Assembly: GCF_014647435.1 (NCBI RefSeq)
Contig: NZ_BMPE01000015.1
Location: forward strand, 1 to 64,000
Length of the DNA stretch: 64,000 nt
DNA from: Deinococcus radiotolerans
Lineage (GTDB): Bacteria > Deinococcota > Deinococci > Deinococcales > Deinococcaceae
Direction of reading: 5' to 3'
In this document: positions 9,211 to 21,328 of the stretch, one piece after another
Position numbering within the stretch: position 1 is the stretch's first letter
How the letters are laid out: each line of letters starts with the position of its first letter
Made by a program: the position numbers and the translations under genes
The notes under the pieces: generated by a model
Seen by the model: the letters and a program-made list of their open reading frames with translations, nothing else
What the model was told of the DNA's origin: nothing
Database searches by the model: none

Positions 9211-9492
9211 ATGAGCGAGTCGCCCCTGCAGCCGGTGCTGCTGGTGATCGTGCCGCCGGACTGGGAGGCTGATCCGGCGGCGCTCGCCGAGTTGCGCCGG
9301 TGCCTGGCGGATGAGTTCGGCGCGCGGCTGAGCCTGCGTCAGGGTACGGTGCCGATGCGGGGGCCGCTGCACCTGTACTGCGGGGTGTGGCCGGACGGCC
9401 TGATGTGGTCCGCCCGGCGGGAGGTCACGCCCCGGCTCGCGCAGGCCTTCTTCAGCCTGGACTGGCTGGACCTGGATGACGCGGCCATCTGA
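9211..9492 (+). CDS. Small hypothetical protein
   Basis: A 93-residue, acidic, beta/alpha-looking protein that I do not recognise. TAGCTT (9200-9205) lies 5 nt before the ATG, the arrangement of a leaderless Deinococcus transcript, which supports this start. It is followed 18 bp later by the remnant at 9511, which has its own promoter-like box. Confidence 0.5.
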   Translation: MSESPLQPVLLVIVPPDWEADPAALAELRRCLADEFGARLSLRQGTVPMRGPLHLYCGVWPDGLMWSARREVTPRLAQAFFSLDWLDLDDAAI

Positions 9493-9510
9493 GGCGCTAC
9501 GCTCAGCCGC

Positions 9511-9636
9511 GTGAACGAGGCCGAGATGGACGTCGTGCTGGACGTGGACGGTCAGATGGCCTTGATGCGCCCGCCGGACTCCAGTGAGGCACCCTGGTCG
9601 CTGGCCTCACTGCCGTGCGGCGTGTCGCACACCTGA
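9511..9636 (+). pseudogene. Truncated small gene, 5' part retained
   Basis: A 41-codon frame starting GTG, with TACGCT (9498-9503) 7 nt upstream as a leaderless-type promoter. Residues about 21-33 (PPDSSEAPWSLAS) match PDASEESWALAS encoded near 30626-30661, where the opposite end of apparently the same gene survives. Here the frame closes early, so I read it as a copy that has lost its 3' part. Confidence 0.4.
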
Positions 9637-9749
9637 CCTTGATCTTCGCAGAATGACCACGCGGAGGCAGGATGGAGGGGCGCACGCCTGGCGCCCAGTG
9701 CCCCGCGAGTGAGGGTCGTTGTGCCGCTTCGGTCTGGGAGACGTGGGAA

Positions 9750-9771
9750 AGCCCTGCGTTGCCGCAGGGCT
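9750..9771 (-). terminator. Probable terminator of the rhaM-rhaS operon
   Basis: An 8-bp perfect stem, AGCCCTGC/GCAGGGCT, with a 6-nt loop. Read leftward it is followed by TTTCCC. It lies about 90 bp beyond the rhaS stop. Confidence 0.55.
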
Positions 9772-9860
9772 GGAAGTCCGCCTTCACCTGGGCGGGTTTT
9801 GCTGTTGGGTGCCTCAGCCTGTGCCGGGTGGCCTTACCGTAGCGTCACTGAACAGCCAGG

Positions 9861-10856
9861 TCAGAAGTTGAACTTGTCGATGTTGCTCTTGTCGAAGACG
9901 GTGAGTGGCCCGAGGATCACCACGCCGTCTTTGCCGATGGTGCGCTGGCCGAGTTTCCCGGCGCTGAACTTCTCGCCTTCCTTGCCGGTGATCTGCCCGC
10001 TGACGAGTGCCGCGGCGGCGTACGACGCGAGGTAGCCGAGGTCCTCGGGGTTCCACAGGGCGAAGCCCTGCACGGTGCCGTTCTTCACGAATTCACGCAT
10101 CTGGTTGGGCGTGCCCAGGCCGGTCAGGGCGACCTTGCCTTTGTAGGGGCTGCCGGAGAGGTAGCGGGCGGCGGCGCTGATGCCGACCGTGGTGGGCGAG
10201 ATGACGCCCTTGAGGTTCGGGTAGGCCTGCATCAGGCCCTGCATCTCGGTGAAGGATTTCTGGTCGTCGTCGTTGCCGTAGGCGATCTTGACGAGTTTCA
10301 TGTCCTTGTACTGCGGCTTGGTGAGTTCGTCCCGCATCACCTTGATCCAGGCGTTCTGGTTGGTGGCGTTGGGCGTGGCGGAGAGGATGGCGATCTCGCC
10401 TTTGTTGCCGATCTGCTTGGCGAGCAGTTTGACCTCGTCACGGGCGATGGTGTCGGCGCTGGCCTGGCTGACGAAGACGTTGCGGCCGTCCTTGGCGACG
10501 TCACTGTCGTAGGTGACGACCTTGACGCCCTGGCCCATGGCGCGCTTGAGGTAGGGCACGAGGGCGTTGGCGTCGCTGGCGGACACGACAATGGCCTTCT
10601 GGCGCTGGGCGAGCAGGGTGTTGATGTAGCTCACCTGGCTGCTCGCGCCGGCGTCGGAGGGCCCGACCTGCTTGCCGACCCCGGCGAACTCCTTGATGGC
10701 CGCCTGGCCGCCCTTCCAGGCGGTGGTGAAGTAGGGGTTGTTCACCTGTTTGGGCAGGAAGGCGATGGTGATGCCTTTTTGCAGGGCGGGTTGCGCCAGG
10801 GCGGCGGCGCCGAGGGCGAGGGTCAGGGCGGCGAGCAGAGCAGTGCGGTGTTTCAT
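9861..10856 (-). CDS. rhaS: Rhamnose ABC transporter substrate-binding protein
   Basis: A 331-residue periplasmic-type sugar-binding protein of the CUT2 (ribose/rhamnose) class. A signal peptide (MKHRTALLAALTLALGAAALAQ) leads into the mature fold, which opens with GITIAFLPKQVNNPYFTTAWKGG and carries the SDANAL and TYDSD hinge segments of this family. It captures L-rhamnose outside the membrane and delivers it to the RhaP/RhaQ permeases. GGAGG lies 5 nt before the ATG. It is the last gene of the leftward rhamnose operon and is followed by a hairpin terminator. Confidence 0.93.
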   Translation of the reverse strand: MKHRTALLAALTLALGAAALAQPALQKGITIAFLPKQVNNPYFTTAWKGGQAAIKEFAGVGKQVGPSDAGASSQVSYINTLLAQRQKAIVVSASDANALVPYLKRAMGQGVKVVTYDSDVAKDGRNVFVSQASADTIARDEVKLLAKQIGNKGEIAILSATPNATNQNAWIKVMRDELTKPQYKDMKLVKIAYGNDDDQKSFTEMQGLMQAYPNLKGVISPTTVGISAAARYLSGSPYKGKVALTGLGTPNQMREFVKNGTVQGFALWNPEDLGYLASYAAAALVSGQITGKEGEKFSAGKLGQRTIGKDGVVILGPLTVFDKSNIDKFNF

Positions 10857-10922
10857 GGGTTCCTCCAGGAACGGTCGGGGATGCGGGGGAAGGGGGGCGG
10901 GGCCAGCCCGGGGGTCAGGTGA

Positions 10923-11920
10923 TCACTGGGCGCCTCCCTTGGCGGCGCGGCCGCGGCGGCCGTACGCGGCTTTGAGCTGCGCGGAGAGGTTGGGGCCGAG
11001 CACGGAGAGAATCAGGAGCAGGCCGGTGACGATGGTCAGGATTTCGTTGGGGACGTCCGCGAGGGTCAGGGCGTTCTGGATGATGCCGATCAGGAACACG
11101 GCGGCGATCACCCCAATGACGCTGCCGCGCCCGCCGAAGATGCTCACGCCGCCGAGCAGCACGGCCGCGATCACCGAGAGCTCCAGCCCATTGGCGTTGT
11201 CCGCGCGGGCGCTGGAGAAGCGGAAGGTGTACACCACGGCCGCGAAGGCGCTCATCAGGCCGGAGAGGGTGAAGAGCAGCAGTTTGGTCCGCTCGACGCG
11301 CAGCCCGGCGAAGCGCGCCGCGACCTCGTTGGACCCGATGGCGTACAGCGAGCGGCCGAACGGGGTCGCGTGGAGCACCACGGCCGTCAGGGCCGCGAGG
11401 AGCACGAAGGCCACGATCGGGATCGGAATCTGCGTGCCGGGCACCAGGCCGAAGCCCAGGTTGGTCCAGAAGGGCGGGAAGTCCGCCACGGCGCGGTCAC
11501 CCAGCAGGGCGTACGCCAGCCCGCGGTACAGGGCGAGCGTGCCGATGGTGACCGCCAGGGAGGGCAGGCCCAGGCGGGTGACCAGCCAGCCGTTGAAGAA
11601 GCCCGCCAGCGTGCCCAGGCCCAGGGTCAGGACGATGGCCAGCGGCATCGGGACGTGCGCGGCCCACAGCACGCCCAGCAGGGCGCTGCACATGCCGGCG
11701 ATGGACGCCACGGACAGGTCGATCTCTGCCGCGATGACGATCAGGGTCATGGTGAGGGCGATCAGGGCAATCTCGACCAGGTTCGAGGAGAGGTTGGAGA
11801 GGTTCGCGGCGGTCAGGAACGCGTCCGAGAGGGTGGAGCCGAGCAGCAGGGCCAGGGCGACCAGGGCGAGGATGGTGGCCTCCCAGCCGAGAAGGCTGCG
11901 CTTGGGCCGGTTCGGGACGC

Positions 11921-11924
<4 letters not shown>
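10923..11924 (-). CDS. rhaQ: Rhamnose ABC transporter permease (RhaQ-like)
   Basis: A 333-residue CUT2 permease with many hydrophobic helices and family segments such as ALTMTLIVIAAEIDLSVASI and VIAAVLLGGVSIFGGRGSVIGV. It forms the membrane channel with the neighbouring permease. Its ATG overlaps the upstream permease stop (ATGA), with AGGAG 6 nt before. The assignment of rhaQ versus rhaP rests on gene order only. Confidence 0.88.
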
Positions 11925-14452
<2,528 letters not shown>

Positions 14453-14460
<8 letters not shown>

Positions 14461-14794
14461 GGTGAAACACCTCCTGGAGTTGCAGGAAGCCCGTGTCGGG
14501 CGCGCGGCCATCCAGAGCCTCGAAGTAGGGGGCCATGTCGGCCTGCCAGCGGGCGTTGACGTCGCGGGTCTGCATGCCGCTCACGGCGGCGTGGAGGTCG
14601 GGCGTTTCGAAGTAGCCGACCAGCAGGCCGTCGTCGCGCAGGAACAGGGAGTAGTTGTGCCAGCCGGTGTCGCGCAGCGCGGCGAGCATGTCGGGCCAGA
14701 CGGCCTGGTGACGCTTTCGGTATTCCTCGAGGCGCTCGGGGCGGACCTGGAGGAGGAAGCAGACGCGGTGGTGCGTGGGGGAAACAACAGACAC
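14453..14794 (-). CDS. rhaM: L-rhamnose mutarotase
   Basis: A 113-residue protein matching Rha[21 protein letters not shown] at the N-terminus, WHNYSLFL in the middle, and the C-terminal LQEVFHLD. It interconverts alpha and beta anomers of L-rhamnose so that the isomerase receives its substrate. The GTG at 14794 (GGAG 5 nt upstream) gives the usual family length; an in-frame ATG at 14851 with GAGGGTG upstream would add 19 residues and cannot be excluded. It is the first gene of the leftward transport operon. Confidence 0.85.
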
Positions 14795-14852
14795 GGGGGC
14801 TCCAGGGGACCTGCGTCCCAGATCGAGAAGAGTGAAATTTGGTGCCGTCATG

Positions 14853-14912
14853 TAACACCCTCGCGCAAAAAAATGCAAGGGCTTGTCATTTTGTGTTCGA
14901 ATGGTGTTAGAT
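14853..14912. promoter_or_regulatory. Divergent rhamnose promoter with candidate operator
   Basis: TAACACC (14853-14859) and GGTGTTA (14903-14909) form a perfect inverted pair 43 bp apart between the two divergent operons. The right arm overlaps a plausible rightward promoter, TTGTCA (14883-14888) and TTAGAT (14907-14912) with an 18-bp spacer. It is a good candidate binding site for the adjacent DeoR-type regulator. Confidence 0.45.
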
Positions 14913-14925
14913 TCGGAGTATGGTC

Positions 14926-15701
<776 letters not shown>

Positions 15702-15705
<4 letters not shown>

Positions 15706-16889
15706 ATCAGGAGCTGTTCCAGGCGCTCAGCGCGCAACGCATCGAGACCCCCAGCTGGGGCTACGGCAACAGCGGCACCCGCTTCAAGACCTTCTCCGCG
15801 CCCGGCGCCGCGCGCGACGTGTTTGAAAAAATCGAGGACGCCGCCGAAGTGCACCGCCTCACCGGCATCGCGCCCAGCGTGGCCCTCCACATCCCCTGGG
15901 ACGAGGTGAGTGACTACGCGCACCTGCGCCGCTTCGCCGCGGAGCGCGGCGTGACGCTCGGCGCCATCAACCCCAACGTGTTCCAGGACGACGCGTACAA
16001 GCTCGGCTCCATCGCCCACCCGGACGAGCGGGTGCGGGCCGAGGCTGTAGGGCACCTCCTGGCCTGCGTGGACGTCATGACGCAGACCGGGTCACGCGAC
16101 CTGAGCCTGTGGTTCGCGGACGGCACCAACTACGCCGGTCAGGACGACCTGCGCGCCCGCAAACGCCGCGTCCGCCAGGCCCTGGCGCAGGTGCACGACG
16201 CGCTGCCCGAGGGCAGCCGCATGCTCGTCGAGTACAAGCTGTTCGAACCGGCCTTCTACGCCACCGACCTGTTCGACTGGGGCGCCGCGTACGCCCACTG
16301 CCTCGCCATCGGCGACAAGGCGCAGGTGCTCGTCGACCTCGGCCACCACGCGCAGAGCGTGAACATCGAGCAGATCGTCGCGTTCCTCCTCGACGAGGGG
16401 CGCCTGGGCGGCTTCCACTTCAACGCCCGCCGCTACGCGGACGACGACCTGATCGTCGGCACCACTAACCCCTTCGAGCTCTTCTGCATCTACGCGGAAC
16501 TCGCCGCAGCCGAACAGGCCAGTGACGACCTGACCCGCACCACCGCCCGGCAGGTCGCGTACATGATCGACCAGAGCCACAACATCGAACCCAAGGTCGA
16601 GGCCATGATCCACAGCGTCGTGAACTGCCAGGAAGCGTACGCCAAGGCCCTCCTGATCGACCGCGAGCGCCTCACGGCCGCCCAGCAGCAGGGTGACGTC
16701 CTCGAAGCGCAGCGCACCCTGATGGACGCCTTCCGCACGGACGTCCGCCCCCTGCTGGCCGAGTGGCGCCGCGAGAGCGGCCTGCCCGAAGACCCCATTC
16801 AGGCCCACCGGGCCAGCGGCTACCAGCAGACCATCGCCCGGGCGCGCGGCACGGCCGCCGCCGGCGGCGGCTTCCCCGTCAAGAGTTAA
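15702..16889 (+). CDS. rhaI: L-rhamnose isomerase
   Basis: A 395-residue TIM-barrel isomerase of the RhaI type, distinct from the E. coli RhaA family in its sequence blocks ([67 protein letters not shown]). It converts L-rhamnose to L-rhamnulose, using metal ligands in the conserved His, Asp and Glu positions of these blocks. It overlaps the regulator by 4 bp and leads into the aldolase gene 73 bp later. Confidence 0.92.
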
Positions 16890-16962
16890 GTCACCCTGCC
16901 CCCTGCATGACCCGCCGCCCGGCCGGGTCCGGCCTCTCACACCCCCAACCCCGGAGGACCCC

Positions 16963-19047
16963 ATGACCGCCACCCAGCCCAAAACCATTATCGTCAACCG
17001 CTGGAACGACGCCGAAGCCCCCACCAGCGACGGCCTGGCCGCCCTGACGTACCGCTCGAACCTGCTCGGCGCGGACCGCACGCTGGTCAACATCTACGGC
17101 GGGAACACCAGCACCAAGAGCGTCGAGAAAGACCACCTGGGCCGGGACGTGACCGTGCTGTGGGTCAAAGGCAGCGGCAGTGACATCGCCAGCATCACCG
17201 AGCGGGGCTTTGCGGGCCTGAAACTGGATGAAGTCCTGCCCCTCTTTGACCGCCCCGAGATGTCCGACGAGGAAATGACCGCCTACCTCGAGCGGACCAC
17301 CTTCGAGCCTGGCCGGCCCCGTCAGAGCATCGAGACGCTGCTGCACGCCTTCGTGCCGGCCAAGCACGTCGACCACACGCACCCGGACGCCATCATCGCC
17401 ATCGCCTGCACGCCCACCGGGCCCGACATCATGCGCGAGATCTACGGTGGCCGGGCCGCGTGGGTGGACTACATCCGCCCCGGCTTCACCCTCAGCCAGC
17501 AGATCGGCGCGGCCGTCCGTGACAACCCTGGCCTGGAAGCCGTCGTGATGGGCAAGCACGGCCTCGTCACCTGGGGGGACACCGCCAAGGAGAGCTACGA
17601 GACGACCCTGCGGATCATCGGGGAAGCGCAGGCGTACCTTGACGCGCACGCAGAAGCCCAGCCGTTCGGCGGTGCCCGCGTGCAGAGCCTCACGGACGAG
17701 GATGCGAACGCACTGCTCGCGGAAGTGCTGCCGGTCCTGCGCGGCGCCATGAAGGGCGCCCGCCCCGTGATCCTGAACGTGGACCGCAGCCCCGAGGTGC
17801 TCGAATTCGTGAACTCCAACGCGGCGGCCCAGCTGTCCCAGGTGGGTGCCGCCTGCCCGGACCACCTCGTGCACACCAAACGCACCCCGCTTTTCCTGAA
17901 CTGGACGCCCGACCAGGGCCAGGCGGCGCTGCTGGACGCCGCCCGCAGCGGCGTCGAGAGCTTCAAAGCCGAGTACGCCGCGTACTTCGAGGAGAACAAG
18001 GGCGAAGGGGACGTGATGTTCACCCCCAGCCCCCGGGTGGTGCTGATCCCCGGCCTGGGTATGGTCAACAGCGGACCCGACGCGCAGGGTGCGGACGTCT
18101 CCCGTCAGCTGTACCTGCGCGCCATTCAGGTGATGAAAAGCGCGAGCAGCCTGGGCGGCTTCGTCAGTCTCACCGCCGCCGAGTCGTACGCGGTGGAGTA
18201 CTGGCCGCTGGAACTGTACAAGCTCGCGCAGAAACCCGCCCCGAAAACCCTCGAAGGGCACGTGGCGCTCGTGACCGGCGCGGCCAGCGGCATCGGGCGC
18301 GCCATTGCCCGGCGCCTGGCGGGTGACGGCGCGCACGTCGTCATCGCGGACCTCAACGCCGAGGGGGGGCAGCAGGTCGCGCAGGAGATCACCAGGGAAC
18401 GCGGGTACCGGCGCGCCGCGAGCACCGGCATGAACGTCACCAGCGAAGAGCAGGTGCAGGCCGCCTACCAGACGACCGTGCTGGCGTACGGCGGCGTGGA
18501 CATCGTCGTGAACAACGCCGGCATCGCGTCCAGCGCCCCCATCGAGGAGACCAGCCTGGACATGTGGAACAAGAACCAGAGCATCCTCTCGACCGGGTAC
18601 TTCCTGGTGGCCAGAGAGGCGTTCAAGGTCCTCAAGGCGCAGAACACCGGCGGGAACCTCGTGTTCATCGGCAGCAAGAACAGCCTCGCGGCAGGCAAGA
18701 ACGCCGCGGCGTACAGCACTGCGAAAGCCGCGGAAGTGCACCTGGCCCGCTGCCTGGCCGAGGAGGGCGGCGCCCACGGCATCCGCGTGAACAGCGTCCT
18801 CCCGGATAGCGTGCTGTCCGGGTCGGCCATCTGGGACGGCAAGTGGCGCGCCGAGCGGGCCGCGACGTACGGCATCCGCGAGGACCAGCTCGAGGACTTC
18901 TACCGGCAGCGCAACACCCTCAAGGTGAACGTCCTCCCGGAGGACATTGCCGAAGCGACGTACTTCTTCACCACGCCCGCGGCCGCGAAAACCACCGGCG
19001 GCATCCTCACGGTCGACGGCGGGGTACCCACCGCGTATGTCCGCTGA
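16963..19047 (+). CDS. rhaD: Bifunctional rhamnulose-1-phosphate aldolase/dehydrogenase
   Basis: A 694-residue fusion. Residues about 1-420 form a class II aldolase of the zinc type (HTHPDAIIAIACT near residue 138; GKHGLVTWG). Residues about 430-694 form a short-chain dehydrogenase: NAD-binding TGAASGIG, NNAG, and the catalytic YSTAK near 584. The aldolase splits rhamnulose 1-phosphate to DHAP and L-lactaldehyde, and the dehydrogenase part is expected to oxidise lactaldehyde to lactate. This is the known RhaE/RhaW-type fusion. Its 3' end overlaps the kinase gene by 11 bp. GGAGG lies upstream of the ATG. Confidence 0.93.
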   Translation: MTATQPKTIIVNRWNDAEAPTSDGLAALTYRSNLLGADRTLVNIYGGNTSTKSVEKDHLGRDVTVLWVKGSGSDIASITERGFAGLKLDEVLPLFDRPEMSDEEMTAYLERTTFEPGRPRQSIETLLHAFVPAKHVDHTHPDAIIAIACTPTGPDIMREIYGGRAAWVDYIRPGFTLSQQIGAAVRDNPGLEAVVMGKHGLVTWGDTAKESYETTLRIIGEAQAYLDAHAEAQPFGGARVQSLTDEDANALLAEVLPVLRGAMKGARPVILNVDRSPEVLEFVNSNAAAQLSQVGAACPDHLVHTKRTPLFLNWTPDQGQAALLDAARSGVESFKAEYAAYFEENKGEGDVMFTPSPRVVLIPGLGMVNSGPDAQGADVSRQLYLRAIQVMKSASSLGGFVSLTAAESYAVEYWPLELYKLAQKPAPKTLEGHVALVTGAASGIGRAIARRLAGDGAHVVIADLNAEGGQQVAQEITRERGYRRAASTGMNVTSEEQVQAAYQTTVLAYGGVDIVVNNAGIASSAPIEETSLDMWNKNQSILSTGYFLVAREAFKVLKAQNTGGNLVFIGSKNSLAAGKNAAAYSTAKAAEVHLARCLAEEGGAHGIRVNSVLPDSVLSGSAIWDGKWRAERAATYGIREDQLEDFYRQRNTLKVNVLPEDIAEATYFFTTPAAAKTTGGILTVDGGVPTAYVR

Positions 19048-20512
19048 CGTGAAACGCCACGTGGCCATCGACCTCGGCGCGTCCAGCGGCCGGGTGGCGC
19101 TGGGCACCGTGCGGCACGGCCGGCTGTCCGTGGAGGTCCTGCACCGCTTCCAGAACGGCGGCGTGCCCGTGCAGGGCGGCCTGTACTGGGACGTGCTGGG
19201 CCTGTGGCGCGAGATCTTGCACGGCCTGCGGCTCGCCGCGCAGCACGGGCACATCGACAGCGTCGGTGTGGACTCCTGGGCGGTGGACTACGCGCTGCTC
19301 GACGAGCACGACCTGCTGATGGACGGCGTGCACCACTACCGCGATCCCCGGACGGACGGCGTCATGCAGCACTGCCTGAACGTCCTGCCCCGAAGCGCGG
19401 TGTACGAGGCCACCGGCATTCAGTTCCTGCCGTTCAACACCGCGTATCAGCTGGTCGCGCACGAACGTCAGGCGCCCGGCATTCTCAGCCGCGCCTGTCA
19501 GGTGCTGATGGTGCCGGACCTGCTGCACTTCTGGCTGAGTGGGCGGCGCGTGTCCGAACTGACGAACGCCAGCACCACGCAGCTGTACGACCCGCGGCAG
19601 GACACCTGGTCGGCGCCAGTCCTTCACGCGTTCGGCCTGCCAGCGGCGCTGTTCCCGGACGTCGTGCCGGCGGGCACCGTCCTGGGGCCCGTCACGCCGG
19701 CCATCGCGCAGGAGACCGGCCTGGCAGGCACGGTCGTCATCGCGCCCGCCACGCATGACACCGCGAGCGCGGTGGCGGCGGTGCCCGCCCGCGGGTCAGG
19801 CTGGGCGTACCTGTCGAGCGGCACGTGGTCCCTGGTCGGAATCGAGACCCTCAGCCCCGTGGTGACCCCCCAGGCCCTGCGCCACAACCTCACGAACGAA
19901 GCGGGCGTGAACGGCACCACCCGGCTGCTGAAGAACGTCATGGGCCTGTGGATCGTGCAGGAATGCCGCCGCGCGTGGGGCAACCCGGACTTCGCGCAGC
20001 TGTACGCCGACGCCGAGAAGGTGCCCGGCACCGGTCCCCTGATCGACCCGGACGACCCGCGGTTCCTGCACGCCGGCCTGGACATGCCCGAACGCATCCA
20101 GGCGTTCTGCGCGCAGACCGGTCAGGCAGTGCCGACCACGCCGGCCGAACTGGTCCGCTGCGTGCTCGACAGCCTCGCCCTGCGCAGCGCGGAAGTGATC
20201 CGCCAGCTGGAGGAGGTGACCGGGCGCGCCATCACGGTCCTGCACGTCGTGGGCGGCGGCGCGCAGCTGCGGTTCCTCAATCAGCTGCTGGCGGACGTGA
20301 CCGGCTGCACCGTCATTGCCGGACCCGTGGAGGCCACCCTGATCGGCAACCTGCTGGTGCAGGCGGAAGCGTCCGGGAGTATTCCGCCCGGCAGCCTGCG
20401 GGACGTCGTCCTGGCCTCCGAGGTGCTCGACACCTTCGAACCGCGCTCAGCCGTTTCCCCCCAGCGCCTGGCGTTCTTCGCCGCGCTGGGCTCCACCCCC
20501 GTGCCCTCCTGA
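19037..20512 (+). CDS. rhaB: Rhamnulokinase
   Basis: A 491-residue FGGY-family kinase: N-terminal phosphate-binding loop DLGASSGRVALG, SVGVDSWAVDYALLDE, APATHDTASAVAAVP, and the C-terminal ATP site HVVGGGAQLRFLNQL. It phosphorylates L-rhamnulose to rhamnulose 1-phosphate, the substrate of the preceding aldolase. The ATG at 19037 lies inside the aldolase 3' end (11-bp overlap) and gives the correct family N-terminus; an upstream frame extension is not credible. Confidence 0.92.
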   Translation: MSADVKRHVAIDLGASSGRVALGTVRHGRLSVEVLHRFQNGGVPVQGGLYWDVLGLWREILHGLRLAAQHGHIDSVGVDSWAVDYALLDEHDLLMDGVHHYRDPRTDGVMQHCLNVLPRSAVYEATGIQFLPFNTAYQLVAHERQAPGILSRACQVLMVPDLLHFWLSGRRVSELTNASTTQLYDPRQDTWSAPVLHAFGLPAALFPDVVPAGTVLGPVTPAIAQETGLAGTVVIAPATHDTASAVAAVPARGSGWAYLSSGTWSLVGIETLSPVVTPQALRHNLTNEAGVNGTTRLLKNVMGLWIVQECRRAWGNPDFAQLYADAEKVPGTGPLIDPDDPRFLHAGLDMPERIQAFCAQTGQAVPTTPAELVRCVLDSLALRSAEVIRQLEEVTGRAITVLHVVGGGAQLRFLNQLLADVTGCTVIAGPVEATLIGNLLVQAEASGSIPPGSLRDVVLASEVLDTFEPRSAVSPQRLAFFAALGSTPVPS

Positions 20513-20584
20513 ATCGGCAGGCGTGCGGCCCCCGCCGCCCGAAGAGGGCGCGTCCGAGTGCCGCCCGCCGCCGGAGGTGTTTCA

Positions 20585-21328
20585 GTGAAGATCGACCTGT
20601 TTATCACGTGTCTCAACGACGCGATGTTTCCCCGCACCGGCGAGGCGACCGCGCGGCTCCTCGAACGCCTCGGGCACGAGGTGCGTTTCAACGAGCGGCA
20701 AACCTGCTGCGGGCAGATGCACTTCAATTCCGGCTACCAGCACGACGCGCTGCGGCTCGTCCGGCATTTCGTGGACACCTTCCGGGACGCGGACGTGGTG
20801 GTCGCGCCCAGCGGCTCCTGCGTCGGCATGGTCCGTGACCTGTACCCCAGGGCAGCCGAGTGGGCCCACGACGACGCCCTGCTGGCGGAGGTTCAGGCAC
20901 TCACGCCCCGGGTGTTCGAACTCAGCGAGTTTCTCGTGCACCACCAGGGCCTCGAGGACGTCGGCGCGTACTACCCGCACCGGGTCACGTACCACCAGAC
21001 CTGCCACGCCATGCGGGTCCTGCGGGTCGGGGACGCGCCCCTGCGCCTCCTGCAGCGCGTCCGGGGGCTGAACCTCGTGGCCTTACCGGCGGTGGACCAG
21101 TGCTGCGGGTTCGGCGGGACGTTCAGCGTCAAGAATCCGGAGACGAGCACCGCCATGCTGGCCGACAAGGTGCAGCACGTCATGAGCACGAACGCCGAAG
21201 CGTGCACGGCCGGGGACAACAGCTGCCTGATGCACATCGGTGGGGGACTCAGCCGCCTGCAGAGCGGCACCCGCACCGTGCACCTCGCCGAGATCCTGGC
21301 CAGCACGGAACACGAGGTGTTCGCGTGA
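20585..21328 (+). CDS. lutA: L-lactate oxidation complex subunit LutA
   Basis: A 247-residue (Fe-S)-binding oxidoreductase with the two CCG-type cysteine clusters of this family, TCCGQMHFNSGY and QCCGFGGTFSVKNP. With LutB and LutC it oxidises L-lactate to pyruvate. A GTG start at 20585 is supported by GGAGGTG 5 nt upstream. It follows rhaB by about 70 bp and overlaps lutB by 4 bp, so lactate made by the aldolase/dehydrogenase is handled by the same operon. Confidence 0.92.
   Translation: MKIDLFITCLNDAMFPRTGEATARLLERLGHEVRFNERQTCCGQMHFNSGYQHDALRLVRHFVDTFRDADVVVAPSGSCVGMVRDLYPRAAEWAHDDALLAEVQALTPRVFELSEFLVHHQGLEDVGAYYPHRVTYHQTCHAMRVLRVGDAPLRLLQRVRGLNLVALPAVDQCCGFGGTFSVKNPETSTAMLADKVQHVMSTNAEACTAGDNSCLMHIGGGLSRLQSGTRTVHLAEILASTEHEVFA

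Noticed and set aside
16891..19254. 787-codon leftward frame over the aldolase/dehydrogenase gene
   Set aside because: Mirror frame of the bifunctional aldolase; rich in Arg, Gly, Val and His with no motif.
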